A stretch of 64,000 nucleotides of DNA. Source: Bacteriovoracaceae bacterium (lineage in GTDB: Bacteria; Bdellovibrionota; Bacteriovoracia; Bacteriovoracales; Bacteriovoracaceae). Position numbers and translations under genes: made by a program. The DNA lies in assembly GCA_019752535.1 (NCBI GenBank), contig JAIEMA010000049.1:20123-84122 (forward strand). Reading direction: 5' to 3'. This document shows, one piece after another, positions 35,578 through 43,612 of the stretch; position 1 is the first letter of the stretch; each line of letters opens with the position of its first letter. Below the pieces are notes generated by a model, which worked only from the letters and a program-made list of their open reading frames with translations, was not told the DNA's origin and did not search any database.

Positions 35578-37260
35578 GTGAAATTTTCTGAACTAGGCCT
35601 ACGCGCCTCATCTTTAGCTGCAATTGAAAAACTTGGTTTCTCTGAAGCCACTGAAATTCAAGCTCAAGCCATTCCTCTTCTTCTTGCTGGTGATATCGAT
35701 TTCATCGGCCAAGCCCAAACAGGTACAGGCAAGACAGCAGCTTTCTTATTACCCTTATTTGAAAAGCTAGATACTAAAGCTCGTCACGTACAAGCATTAG
35801 TTCTTGCTCCTACTCGCGAACTTGCTAATCAGATCGAAGGTGAAATTAAAAAATTCACTTCGGCTGGCGATCGCGTTCGCTCTTTATCAGTTTATGGTGG
35901 AACACCAATCGGTGCTCAGCTTCGCGCTCTTCGCTCTGACGCTCCTCAGGTAGTGGTTGGAACTCCAGGACGCGTGCTTGATTTGATTGATCGTGGTGCT
36001 CTTAAATTAGAAGACGTTCGTTATGTGATCTTAGATGAAGCTGATGAAATGCTTGATATGGGCTTTTTTGATGACGTTCAAACGATCATCGCGAACAGTC
36101 CTCATAAAAAAGTTTGGATGTTCTCTGCGACTATGCCTGCACCTATCCAAGGATTAGTGAAGAAGCATTTCCGTGATCCACAGATGGTGAAAGTGACGAA
36201 GCAACAGTTAACAACTAACTCGGTTGAGCAAACATACTTAGTGGCTCGTCCATCTGATATGGTTGAAGCTCTCTGTCGCTACCTTGATAGCATTGATGAT
36301 ATTTATGGACTTGTTTTCACTCGTACAAAAATCGGTGCGCAACAACTTGCGGACGCTTTAAATAATCGTGGCTACGCAACGGAATCGTTGCATGGAGATA
36401 TGGAGCAAGATGCTCGTGATTTCACGATGAAGCGTTTCAAAGAAAAGAAATGCAAGCTAGTGGCCTGTACTGATGTGGCCGCTCGCGGAATTGATGTGTC
36501 GGATCTTACTCACGTGATCAACGTCGAGCTTCCGGCCGATCTAGAGTCTTATGTTCACCGTATCGGAAGAACAGGTCGCGGCGGTGCTAAGGGTGTGGCC
36601 CTTTCTATCGTGACTCCGATGGAATTTAGAAAGATCGCTCTTATTGAGCGCATCACTAAAGCGGCTATTAAGCGCGTTGAACTTCCAGGTGTTGATGAGA
36701 TTCGTGGCCGCTTGATTTCAAAAGCTGTTAAAGGCGTTATCGAGCTTGCTGCTGAAATCCGTGAAGACAATCATCCTGAGTTTGCAGAATTCAAAGCTTC
36801 AACTGAAGCGATGAGCAAAGAAGAGATGCAAAAAGCTCTTTATGCAAAAACTCTTGCTCCTACGATAAAGAAATACCGTGAAGCACGTGACCTTACAGCG
36901 ATGGCGCCAAGTCGTCGTGGTGAAGCGGGCGCGGGTGCTGGTCGTGATATGAATCGTGGTCCTGCTCGTGGAGCGGGTCAGCGTTTCATCATCAATGTCG
37001 GGAAAATGGATGGAGCCAATCCTGGTGATTTGTTGAAATTCTTAAGCCGCACAGCTGGTCTTCGCGGATCAGAAGTAGGAAGAATTGATATCCGTGATAA
37101 AGTTTCATTCTTTGAAATCGATGCGAACCAAGGCGCACGTTTACATAAAGTGAAAGGCACGTCATGGGGGCAGAGAAAAGTGATGGTCGACATCGCAGAT
37201 CGTTTGCCATCATCTCCTGAGCCACGTGCTCAGGTAAGAAGACCTCGTCCAACTACGTGA
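35578..37260 (+). CDS. deaD: DEAD-box RNA helicase, DeaD/CsdA-like
   Basis: ATP-dependent RNA helicase of 560 residues, acting in ribosome assembly or mRNA decay. All motifs are seen: Q motif, AQTGTGKTAAF (I), APTRELA (Ia), TPGRVLD (Ib), DEADEML (II), SATMP (III), VFTRTK (IV), DVAARGID (V) and HRIGRTGRGG (VI). A Gly/Arg linker (about 445-460) leads to a DbpA-type RNA-binding domain (about 465-545). The start is GTG with GGAG 7 bases upstream. E. coli DeaD is cold-induced; no evidence for that here. Confidence 0.92.
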   Translation: MKFSELGLRASSLAAIEKLGFSEATEIQAQAIPLLLAGDIDFIGQAQTGTGKTAAFLLPLFEKLDTKARHVQALVLAPTRELANQIEGEIKKFTSAGDRVRSLSVYGGTPIGAQLRALRSDAPQVVVGTPGRVLDLIDRGALKLEDVRYVILDEADEMLDMGFFDDVQTIIANSPHKKVWMFSATMPAPIQGLVKKHFRDPQMVKVTKQQLTTNSVEQTYLVARPSDMVEALCRYLDSIDDIYGLVFTRTKIGAQQLADALNNRGYATESLHGDMEQDARDFTMKRFKEKKCKLVACTDVAARGIDVSDLTHVINVELPADLESYVHRIGRTGRGGAKGVALSIVTPMEFRKIALIERITKAAIKRVELPGVDEIRGRLISKAVKGVIELAAEIREDNHPEFAEFKASTEAMSKEEMQKALYAKTLAPTIKKYREARDLTAMAPSRRGEAGAGAGRDMNRGPARGAGQRFIINVGKMDGANPGDLLKFLSRTAGLRGSEVGRIDIRDKVSFFEIDANQGARLHKVKGTSWGQRKVMVDIADRLPSSPEPRAQVRRPRPTT

Positions 37261-37289
37261 TTGTATTCATCTCGGCACGGTGTTAGACT

Positions 37290-37308
37290 GTAAGCATCAC
37301 ACGCTTAC
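37290..37308 (+). promoter_or_regulatory. Small hairpin before the FtsB-like gene
   Basis: GTAAGC, 7 bases, GCTTAC: a 6-bp stem ending just before the AGGAT ribosome-binding site of the next gene. It has no T run. It may affect initiation of the FtsB-like gene; weak evidence. Confidence 0.25.
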
Positions 37309-37320
37309 CAGGATGGCACC

Positions 37321-37965
37321 GTGGACTCTTTTAACACCACTTTTGAAGACGATGAATACGAAGAAGTACCTTCACCTTTTCGTAAGTCAGCGACTCGCAC
37401 TAAAACGACAACACGTTCTACGAATCTTTTTGCACGTCCCATGGGAACGGCTCCATCTGAAGCTCCTACGATAATAGAAGGTGCAACTCGCCGATCTCCT
37501 GCACGTATGGAGCAAACAGAATTCCTCACGCCAAAACGTCGTCCGATAAGTGCTCCTCAAGTTGATTACTTGGATGACGATGAAGAAGAAGAGGAAGAAG
37601 AAGTTCAAGAGCGCAGAGTCGTTAGAGCTAAACCAAAGCAAAAAACAAAAGCTAAAGTTGATCTTGTCCCTCGAATTGGTTGGGGGATAGTGGCTGCACT
37701 TATGTTGAGACTTGTATTCATGGAGCGTGGAGTGATCGACTATATGACCATGGATAATAAAATCAAAGAAAAAGAAACTGAGCTCTCACGATTAAAAAAT
37801 GAGAATCAGGAAATTACGACTGAGATTAAAAGAATTACGCTGGATAAGTCTTATCAAAAGCAATTGGCCAAAGAACACTTAGGTGTCATTGCGGCCGATG
37901 AGTTTCTTATTTTATTTGCTGGGGAATCGCAGGAGAATGAAACTTCAATTGATCGCCCAATTTAA
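37321..37965 (+). CDS. FtsB/DivIC-family septum protein with long acidic N-terminus
   Basis: 214 residues. The C-terminal 100 residues match FtsB/DivIC: one membrane helix (about 112-130, IGWGIVAALMLRLVFM), a periplasmic coiled coil with KEKETELSRLKNENQEIT, and the short GVIAADEF segment. FtsB links divisome proteins FtsL and FtsQ. Unusually, about 110 cytoplasmic residues precede the helix, including an acidic run (DDDEEEEEEE) and Lys/Arg patches; E. coli FtsB has almost none. The start is GTG with AGGAT 7-8 bases upstream. The last 59 bases overlap the convergent DUF192 gene. Confidence 0.75.
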   Translation: MDSFNTTFEDDEYEEVPSPFRKSATRTKTTTRSTNLFARPMGTAPSEAPTIIEGATRRSPARMEQTEFLTPKRRPISAPQVDYLDDDEEEEEEEVQERRVVRAKPKQKTKAKVDLVPRIGWGIVAALMLRLVFMERGVIDYMTMDNKIKEKETELSRLKNENQEITTEIKRITLDKSYQKQLAKEHLGVIAADEFLILFAGESQENETSIDRPI

Positions 37966-38416
37966 GTTTCTGAGAAACACTCGATTTAGATTTTAATTCT
38001 AAAACATGTCTGGCCCACACTGAGCGTATTCTTGGGATGCGATCTTCGGGAGTGCGTCCAATAAAATGCGGAACTTTTCTTTCGATATCGATAATTTTCA
38101 AATCTTTATCAATAAAGAAAAGATCGAGATCAAAGTAAGTATCAGGCATCCAAAAGGCTCGAGGTCCATCTTCATCATAAAGAAAGATGATCCCTTGATC
38201 ATCTGGCCAGTCCTCATCACGTGTTCCTGAGAAGCCTTTGACCTGGTCATCTAGGCTAATGGCAAGCTTGGTGAGGATTTTATCTTGGGGTGCGATGAGC
38301 CATCCCCAGTGAGCGGGGTCTTTTTCTACCGGATCATTGCACGCGGCTAGAAGCGTCAAAAGTAAAACGGGGAGGATTCGATTGAGCTTAAAGCGAGGTA
38401 GTGGCAACATTGTCAT
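37907..38416 (-). CDS. DUF192 lipoprotein
   Basis: 169 residues, lipobox LLAAC. The body matches DUF192: a WLIAPQDKILTKLAIS-type opening, VKGFSGTRDE, the FWMPDTYFDLDLFFID strand pair (usual W-M-K-N-T), and the closing HVLEL region. DUF192 proteins are small, often secreted, of unknown role. Start at 38416 or two codons on; neither has a strong site. The 3' end runs 59 bases into the FtsB-like gene on the other strand, so the mRNAs would be antisense to each other. Confidence 0.75.
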   Translation of the reverse strand: MTMLPLPRFKLNRILPVLLLTLLAACNDPVEKDPAHWGWLIAPQDKILTKLAISLDDQVKGFSGTRDEDWPDDQGIIFLYDEDGPRAFWMPDTYFDLDLFFIDKDLKIIDIERKVPHFIGRTPEDRIPRIRSVWARHVLELKSKSSVSQKLKLGDQLKFHSPAIPQQIK

Positions 38417-38432
38417 GCCTAGAATCCTAGGC
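38417..38432. promoter_or_regulatory. Inverted repeat between divergent genes
   Basis: GCCTAG, AATC, CTAGGC: 6+6 perfect arms in the 36-base gap between the DUF192 and aspS genes. Possibly an operator for the divergent pair, or chance. Confidence 0.25.
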
Positions 38433-38452
38433 CAATTTGCGAGGAGATGACA

Positions 38453-40240
38453 ATGACGACAACAAGCGATTTATCTGGACTCATGCGGACTCACACTTGT
38501 GGAGAGCTGAGAGATTCGGATATTGGAAAAACTGTCTCGATCTGCGGATGGGTGAATAAAGTACGAGATCTAGGTGCACTTCATTTTGTTGATTTACGAG
38601 ACAAGCATGGAGTGACTCAACTTGGCTTTGAGCAATTCAAAGGTGATCTCTCAATTTTGAAAACGTTCTCTCTTGAATCTGTCGTGCGGGCCACTGGAGT
38701 TGTTGCGGCTCGACCTGATTCAGCTAAGAATACAAAAATGGATACTGGTCTTGTGGAAGTTCAAGTTAAAGAAATTGAACTTCTCTCAAAAGCCGAGATT
38801 CCACCGTTTCTGCCACACGGACAAGGAGAAGCGACTGAAGATTTGCGCTTAAAGTATCGCTATCTCGATCTTCGAAGCAAGAAGCTTCAAGACGTTTTAA
38901 AGATGAGATCAGATGCCACCAGAAAAGCGCGTGAAACACTTTATGAGTTAGGTTTTACAGAGGTCGAAACGCCCATCCTTTATAAGACAACTCCTGAAGG
39001 CGCGCGTGACTATGTGGTTCCAAGTCGAGTCCACAAAGGGAAAGTCTACGCACTTCCCCAATCACCACAAACATTGAAGCAGTTGTTGATGATTGCCAAC
39101 ACGGATAAATATTTTCAAATTTGTCGCTGCTTTCGTGATGAAGATCTTCGAGCAGACCGTCAGCCGGAGTTTACTCAAATTGATATTGAAGTGAGTTTTC
39201 CAACGATGGATTACATGAAGAATCTTGCAAGCCGCATGGTCAGCAGACTTTTCAATCTGGGAGATAACTTCACACTTAAAGGCATTACCTATGATGAAGT
39301 CATGGCGAAGTATGGCTCAGATAAGCCAGATGTTCGTTTTGGACTAGAGCAGATGAATGTCACACAGGTGTTTGCGAATTCTGGGTTTGCAACATTTGCA
39401 GATATTGCCAAAGAAAAACATGGCCTAGTGAAAGCGATGTTCTTGCCCGCAAAGATGGGAACACTTGCTCGTAAAGACATCGATGCGCTTACAGAAGTCG
39501 TGAAGCCCTATGGTGGTAAAGGTGTGGCCTGGTTTAAAGTTGAAAATGCTGCCCTCTCAGGGGGGATTTCAAAATTTGTCACACCTGAAATTCAAGCGGC
39601 TCTTTATGAAAACTCACCAGAGAAAGGGGATGGCTTATGGCTCTTCTGTGCCGACAAAAAAGAAAATACGGCCCATGATTGTGCCGATGCTGTTCGCCGC
39701 CATCTTGGAAAAACTCTCAAGCTTTATAACCCTGATGATTATGCCTTCTTATGGGTTTATGATTTCCCACTTCTCGATGTGGATTTTGAGACGGGAGCGA
39801 TTGGAGCGAAACATCACCCATTCACTATGCCTCGTTTAGATCAAGTGGATAATTTCATGAGTAAAGATCTTGAAAGTCTTGCGGCCTGTAAGGCCCAAGC
39901 TTATGACATCGTTTGCAATGGTTATGAACTTGGCGGTGGCTCTCTTCGAATTTTTGATAACAAAGTTCAAAGCCGCATGTTTGAAGTTTTAGGGATGACT
40001 CCAGAAGAGGCGCAACATCAGTTTGGCTTCTTTATTGAGGCGCTTAAATACGGAACTCCTCCCCATGGCGGGATGGCGTTTGGTATGGAGCGTTTAGTGA
40101 TGATGCTTACAAAAACGGATTCCATCCGTGATGTGATGGCATTCCCTAAAACGGCAACGGCCACAGATCTTATGGCCAATGCGCCTTCAAAGCCGAATGA
40201 GGCGCAGATCAAAGAACTTAATTTCAAATGGATTGAATAA
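38453..40240 (+). CDS. aspS: Aspartyl-tRNA synthetase, bacterial type
   Basis: Charges tRNA-Asp (or also Asn if non-discriminating). About 595 residues: OB-fold anticodon domain (about 10-110), class II core with FRDEDLRADRQPEFTQID (motif 2), the bacterial GAD insertion (about 290-420), and GMERLVMMLTKTDSIRDV (motif 3). Two ATGs start the frame; GAGGAG abuts the first (38447) but is 6 bases from the second (38453), so the second is preferred. Confidence 0.96.
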   Translation: MTTTSDLSGLMRTHTCGELRDSDIGKTVSICGWVNKVRDLGALHFVDLRDKHGVTQLGFEQFKGDLSILKTFSLESVVRATGVVAARPDSAKNTKMDTGLVEVQVKEIELLSKAEIPPFLPHGQGEATEDLRLKYRYLDLRSKKLQDVLKMRSDATRKARETLYELGFTEVETPILYKTTPEGARDYVVPSRVHKGKVYALPQSPQTLKQLLMIANTDKYFQICRCFRDEDLRADRQPEFTQIDIEVSFPTMDYMKNLASRMVSRLFNLGDNFTLKGITYDEVMAKYGSDKPDVRFGLEQMNVTQVFANSGFATFADIAKEKHGLVKAMFLPAKMGTLARKDIDALTEVVKPYGGKGVAWFKVENAALSGGISKFVTPEIQAALYENSPEKGDGLWLFCADKKENTAHDCADAVRRHLGKTLKLYNPDDYAFLWVYDFPLLDVDFETGAIGAKHHPFTMPRLDQVDNFMSKDLESLAACKAQAYDIVCNGYELGGGSLRIFDNKVQSRMFEVLGMTPEEAQHQFGFFIEALKYGTPPHGGMAFGMERLVMMLTKTDSIRDVMAFPKTATATDLMANAPSKPNEAQIKELNFKWIE

Positions 40241-40269
40241 AAAAAGGCTCCCAAGGGAGCCTTTTTTTA
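40239..40269. terminator. Bidirectional terminator
   Basis: A run of A, GGCTCC, CAAG, GGAGCC, then T run, between aspS and the convergent TetR gene. Confidence 0.88.
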
Positions 40270-40896
40270 TTACTTATTAAGAATCATCTTACACCAAGTA
40301 TCGACACAGCTTTTACGGTAGTCGGCTTCTCTAAGTGACTTATAAAAGAGCACTTGGCCCACATCTTTAAACTTAGATGAATAGAAGAAAATGTGAACGA
40401 AGAAGTTTGTGAGTGTGTGAATATCAAGGTCTGAGCGTACAACACCCCAGTCTTGGCCACTTTTTAAAATATCAGCAAGGCGTTGGTGAAACATTTTGGC
40501 CTGATCAAGAAGTTTGCCTTTTGTGTTTCTGAAATTCTGACCCATCTCTTGGAGGAGCATTTCGAGGTACTCATCATTCGTATTGATGTGATCCAAAAAT
40601 TCAACCAAGAATCCACGCATTGAAGCTTCAAAAGTTTCTTTGCTGAAGGTTGAAGTGAAATGGCGATTCATCATGCCAATAATTTCGTTAGCTGAATGCT
40701 GAAGACAGGCGAGGTAGAGTTCTGTCTTACCGCCGAAGATCTTTGAGATGGCGCTTAGGTTGCAACCACTCTCATCACAGATCATGCGGACGCTGACTCC
40801 GTCATATCCATGCTTCGCAAAAAGGCGGATGGAGGCCAATAAAATAAGGTCAGGGAGTTCTCTGGATTTTTGTTCTGTAGACATAGACTCATTCAT
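40270..40896 (-). CDS. TetR-family transcriptional regulator
   Basis: 208 residues. The N-terminal helix-turn-helix is clear: RLFAKHGYDGVSVRMI, then DESGCNLSAISKIFGGKTEL (family pattern with Y/F-x-F-x-x-K). The C-terminal ligand domain is helical and unassigned. Two starts, 40896 and 40884, are both possible. A perfect palindrome sits in its upstream region. Ligand and targets unknown; the nearest neighbour on the same strand is the RDD protein. Confidence 0.85.
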   Translation of the reverse strand: MNESMSTEQKSRELPDLILLASIRLFAKHGYDGVSVRMICDESGCNLSAISKIFGGKTELYLACLQHSANEIIGMMNRHFTSTFSKETFEASMRGFLVEFLDHINTNDEYLEMLLQEMGQNFRNTKGKLLDQAKMFHQRLADILKSGQDWGVVRSDLDIHTLTNFFVHIFFYSSKFKDVGQVLFYKSLREADYRKSCVDTWCKMILNK

Positions 40897-40950
40897 AACT
40901 TCATGGCGAAGATTTGAAAAGAGCTGAAGTTATTTTGTTTAAAAAATCAG

Positions 40951-40961
40951 GTCAAATTGAC
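40951..40961. promoter_or_regulatory. Candidate TetR operator
   Basis: GTCAA-A-TTGAC is a perfect palindrome between the TetR and RDD genes; on the minus strand TTGAC also forms part of a possible -35 (TTGACC) for tetR. Placement suits autoregulation. Short, so it may be chance. Confidence 0.3.
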
Positions 40962-40973
40962 GGCTTTTTGACT

Positions 40974-41561
40974 CTAAGCAGCCTGCTTGTAGTCCTGAGC
41001 TTCGTCTTGATGAACCTCAAGTTCAACCACCTCAACTTCATAGCTTTGGTGTTTATCCAGGGCAAATTTCCAGTACTGATACTTCCAGGAAGTGGTCTCG
41101 GATTGGGCCAGCTGATCGATGAGGTCATTAAAAAGTGGTAATCCAAAACTGACTGCTGAAACAGTCGCCCCAAAAGCCCACTGGGCAGATTGCGTAGCCG
41201 ATGTTGTCGAGACTGAGTGTTTAAAGATTTTTTGTCCTGGAGTCATGCTATGAAAATGAATGCCTAAAAAATTAATCGTGAAAAAAATTAAAGGGGACAG
41301 TAAAAGTGTCACGCCCTTTGAATAATTCGTGATGAGTTCTTTTGTTTGCGAAGGAAGTGAATCAAAACCGAGAGGGCCAATAAAGCTGAACCATGAGTTC
41401 ACACACAAGTAGGCAAAACCAATAGCCATTAACCAATCAAAGCACCAAGCACTATACATGGCCCAGCGATTGACCTTTAGAGGCGCTTTACGAATCGAGG
41501 GATCCAAAAGTTGATTGGGGCTTATTGGGTATTCTAAGTGCTCTAGAAGTTTTGGAGTCAT
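40974..41561 (-). CDS. RDD-family membrane protein
   Basis: 195 residues. The RDD pattern is present: NRWAMYSAWCFDWLMAIGF (Arg, Asp) in the first helix, a second helix near 85-105 and HSMTPGQKIFK (the usual T-P-G-K). Three to four membrane segments; charged acidic C-terminal tail (about 170-195). GAGGAT lies upstream of the ATG. RDD proteins are poorly characterised, some linked to ion exchange. Transcribed toward tetR. Confidence 0.75.
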   Translation of the reverse strand: MTPKLLEHLEYPISPNQLLDPSIRKAPLKVNRWAMYSAWCFDWLMAIGFAYLCVNSWFSFIGPLGFDSLPSQTKELITNYSKGVTLLLSPLIFFTINFLGIHFHSMTPGQKIFKHSVSTTSATQSAQWAFGATVSAVSFGLPLFNDLIDQLAQSETTSWKYQYWKFALDKHQSYEVEVVELEVHQDEAQDYKQAA

Positions 41562-41622
41562 AGGTATCCTCTTAAGTCTTAACGGAATTTAGAGGAAAAA
41601 TCTGAGGCTGTGGGAGAGTGGG

Positions 41623-42360
41623 CTATTTTTGCTCAATCGCCATTTTACAGGCACTTCGTACTTCCTCTTGGGGATCGTTTTGGCATTTTTTGAGTTCTGC
41701 TGAGAGTTTGAGCTTATCAGCAGGGGCCAATTCCTGAGCAAGGTTCGCTGCTCTCATCCTGAGAGGGAAAGGTGAGAGAGAGAGAGCATTTTTGATAAGT
41801 GGGACAAGCTTTGATTTGTCTCCGCGATAATAACTCTCAAGGGTTTCCATCGCTTTTAAACGGATCTGAGAGTCTTTGTCGGCTAGAAGAGAATTTATCT
41901 TCTCTGGATCTGGAGATTTTTCCTGAAGCTGCCATGTCGACAGTACGGCCATCCGAGTGGTGAGAGGAATATCTTGAGAATTTAAATCTATCGTTTGATT
42001 CAAGAATTCTAAAATTTTAGAACCTTCTTGTCCTTCACCCATAGAAGCAAGAGTCGTGACCAAGAGAGAGTTCTGTTTGCTTTTTACATCTGTCGTTTTG
42101 ACTTTTTCCATGAGTTTCGGAATTAAGCTTATTCTGTGTAAACTGCTAATGGTTTGGAGGGCCAGCATTTGAGTTTGGCCTTCCGTTTCGATTGCATTCT
42201 TTAATTGTTCATCTAGGTTTTCAATTTTAAGTAATTCTTCACGAGCGATAATACTTTCCTCATTGTCCGATGAAAGCTTCAGGGCCCATGAAGTGAACGA
42301 TGTCGCCGCATAAGCGCAATTGAATAGTATTAAACTAGAAGCGATGTACACTAAACGCAC
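41623..42360 (-). CDS. Periplasmic HEAT-repeat protein
   Basis: 245 residues with a signal peptide (about 1-18, ending AYAA). The remainder is helical repeats of about 30-35 residues of the HEAT/PBS-lyase type, for example QIRLKAMETLESYYRG and LRMRAANLAQELAP, which form protein-binding scaffolds. The start is GTG with a perfect AGGAGG 6 bases upstream, placed inside the end of the preceding gene (26-base overlap), so the pair is coupled. Confidence 0.7.
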   Translation of the reverse strand: MRLVYIASSLILFNCAYAATSFTSWALKLSSDNEESIIAREELLKIENLDEQLKNAIETEGQTQMLALQTISSLHRISLIPKLMEKVKTTDVKSKQNSLLVTTLASMGEGQEGSKILEFLNQTIDLNSQDIPLTTRMAVLSTWQLQEKSPDPEKINSLLADKDSQIRLKAMETLESYYRGDKSKLVPLIKNALSLSPFPLRMRAANLAQELAPADKLKLSAELKKCQNDPQEEVRSACKMAIEQK

Positions 42361-43564
42361 AGCTGGCCTCCTGAGTTTTTTTATTCATTTCACTTTGGCA
42401 TTGATGGGACATGGCAGAGTCTAGGGTTTGCAGCATGCCACCTACCACTTCATCATTAAAAGCGATTCGATTAGATAATATAAGTGAGGAACTCGGTGAA
42501 GCCTGAGCCAGTTGACCCTTATCCATAAAGTTGCGTTTTGAGTTGCACGAGAATGAACCATAGAAAACGGGGGCTTTGCCTTTTGCAGTGGCTTCTTTCA
42601 AAGCAGCAACCTCTAAGTTATGACCAGGTCTATTCGAGCGATACCATGGATAATTGACGTGTCCATTGGCCAGAACCTTTGGAGGCTCAAAACTTGGACC
42701 TCCGCCATCTCTTGCATGGCCGACATACATCACAATTTCATCCCCATTTTTAATAGAGCCCGAAAATGTGTCTTTGAGATATTTCGTTTTACACGGCTGA
42801 AAGTAGAATCGGTCTTGAGGTGTGCATTTATTTTCTAAACCAGTCTTTGGGAAAGCGAGAGCTAAGTTTTGTTTCCTACACTCAGAGAGCTCTAAGCCCA
42901 CTTTGCCTTTACAGATTTTATCGACGAACAAATTTGTCGACTCTCTATTCTTCTTGTCACTCGGTGATAATTGAGCTGAAACAATTCGTACTCTTATTTG
43001 TACATTCCTGTTTCTATGATCCTTGATCGTCTTTGTGTAAATCTCTGGATCATCTGTACTCTTGAAGCCGCAAACTTGTTTGAACTGCACTGTCTTGCCA
43101 CAGCCTTTATCTCTCTCAGCTTGAAGAGAGGCCAGGGTGACATCTTCGTCAGCTCTTCCATCAATTTTTCCAAGAGCATAACTCGTAGGGCAGGCACCTG
43201 TAAGTCGAGTGAGAATAGTATTTTGATGAAATTCACCCCAAACATTATCACTTGTAGTGCCACCATTATCGTCATAGCCAATGGCAATAGTGGTATTGAC
43301 CACACCATCGGCAAACATTTTGTCATATCTCTCTTTGCAGATGGGTTCGAGCTGAGGAAGTGGAGGAGCGACTGGCTGCTGCTGAGCTTTAAGAGCTTTG
43401 CAGGTCACGCACTCTTCATTCGGACCTTTGGGGATGAGATGTAAAAGCTCTAAGCAAGCCTTGAGACCATCCATTCCATTGAGCACGCTACAATCAGCAT
43501 CATTGGCCCATGAATTGAGAGAGAGAAGAGAGCTCATTAAAATTATAAGAAGTGTGTTTTTCAC
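42335..43564 (-). CDS. Secreted caspase-like (clan CD) protein candidate
   Basis: 409 residues with a signal peptide (about 1-20, ending SWAN) and about 14 cysteines, so probably disulfide-rich and periplasmic or exported. In the C-terminal third, DEIVMYVGHARDGGG (His near 283) is followed 56 residues later by VFYGSFSCNSKRNF (Cys near 339). A strand-G-H and strand-S-C pair at this spacing is the catalytic arrangement of clan CD cysteine peptidases (caspases, gingipains, clostripain). The match is by pattern only; activity is unproven. It is coupled to a HEAT-repeat scaffold protein. Confidence 0.5.
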   Translation of the reverse strand: MKNTLLIILMSSLLSLNSWANDADCSVLNGMDGLKACLELLHLIPKGPNEECVTCKALKAQQQPVAPPLPQLEPICKERYDKMFADGVVNTTIAIGYDDNGGTTSDNVWGEFHQNTILTRLTGACPTSYALGKIDGRADEDVTLASLQAERDKGCGKTVQFKQVCGFKSTDDPEIYTKTIKDHRNRNVQIRVRIVSAQLSPSDKKNRESTNLFVDKICKGKVGLELSECRKQNLALAFPKTGLENKCTPQDRFYFQPCKTKYLKDTFSGSIKNGDEIVMYVGHARDGGGPSFEPPKVLANGHVNYPWYRSNRPGHNLEVAALKEATAKGKAPVFYGSFSCNSKRNFMDKGQLAQASPSSSLILSNRIAFNDEVVGGMLQTLDSAMSHQCQSEMNKKTQEASCAFSVHRF

Positions 43565-43612
43565 ACACCTCTTATCGAAACTTAAAAAAAAAATAAAACT
43601 AGATTAAATTGC

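Noticed and set aside
35578..37260. Antisense frames over the helicase gene as separate genes
   Set aside because: They are shadows of a gene with all DEAD-box motifs; none has a ribosome-binding site.
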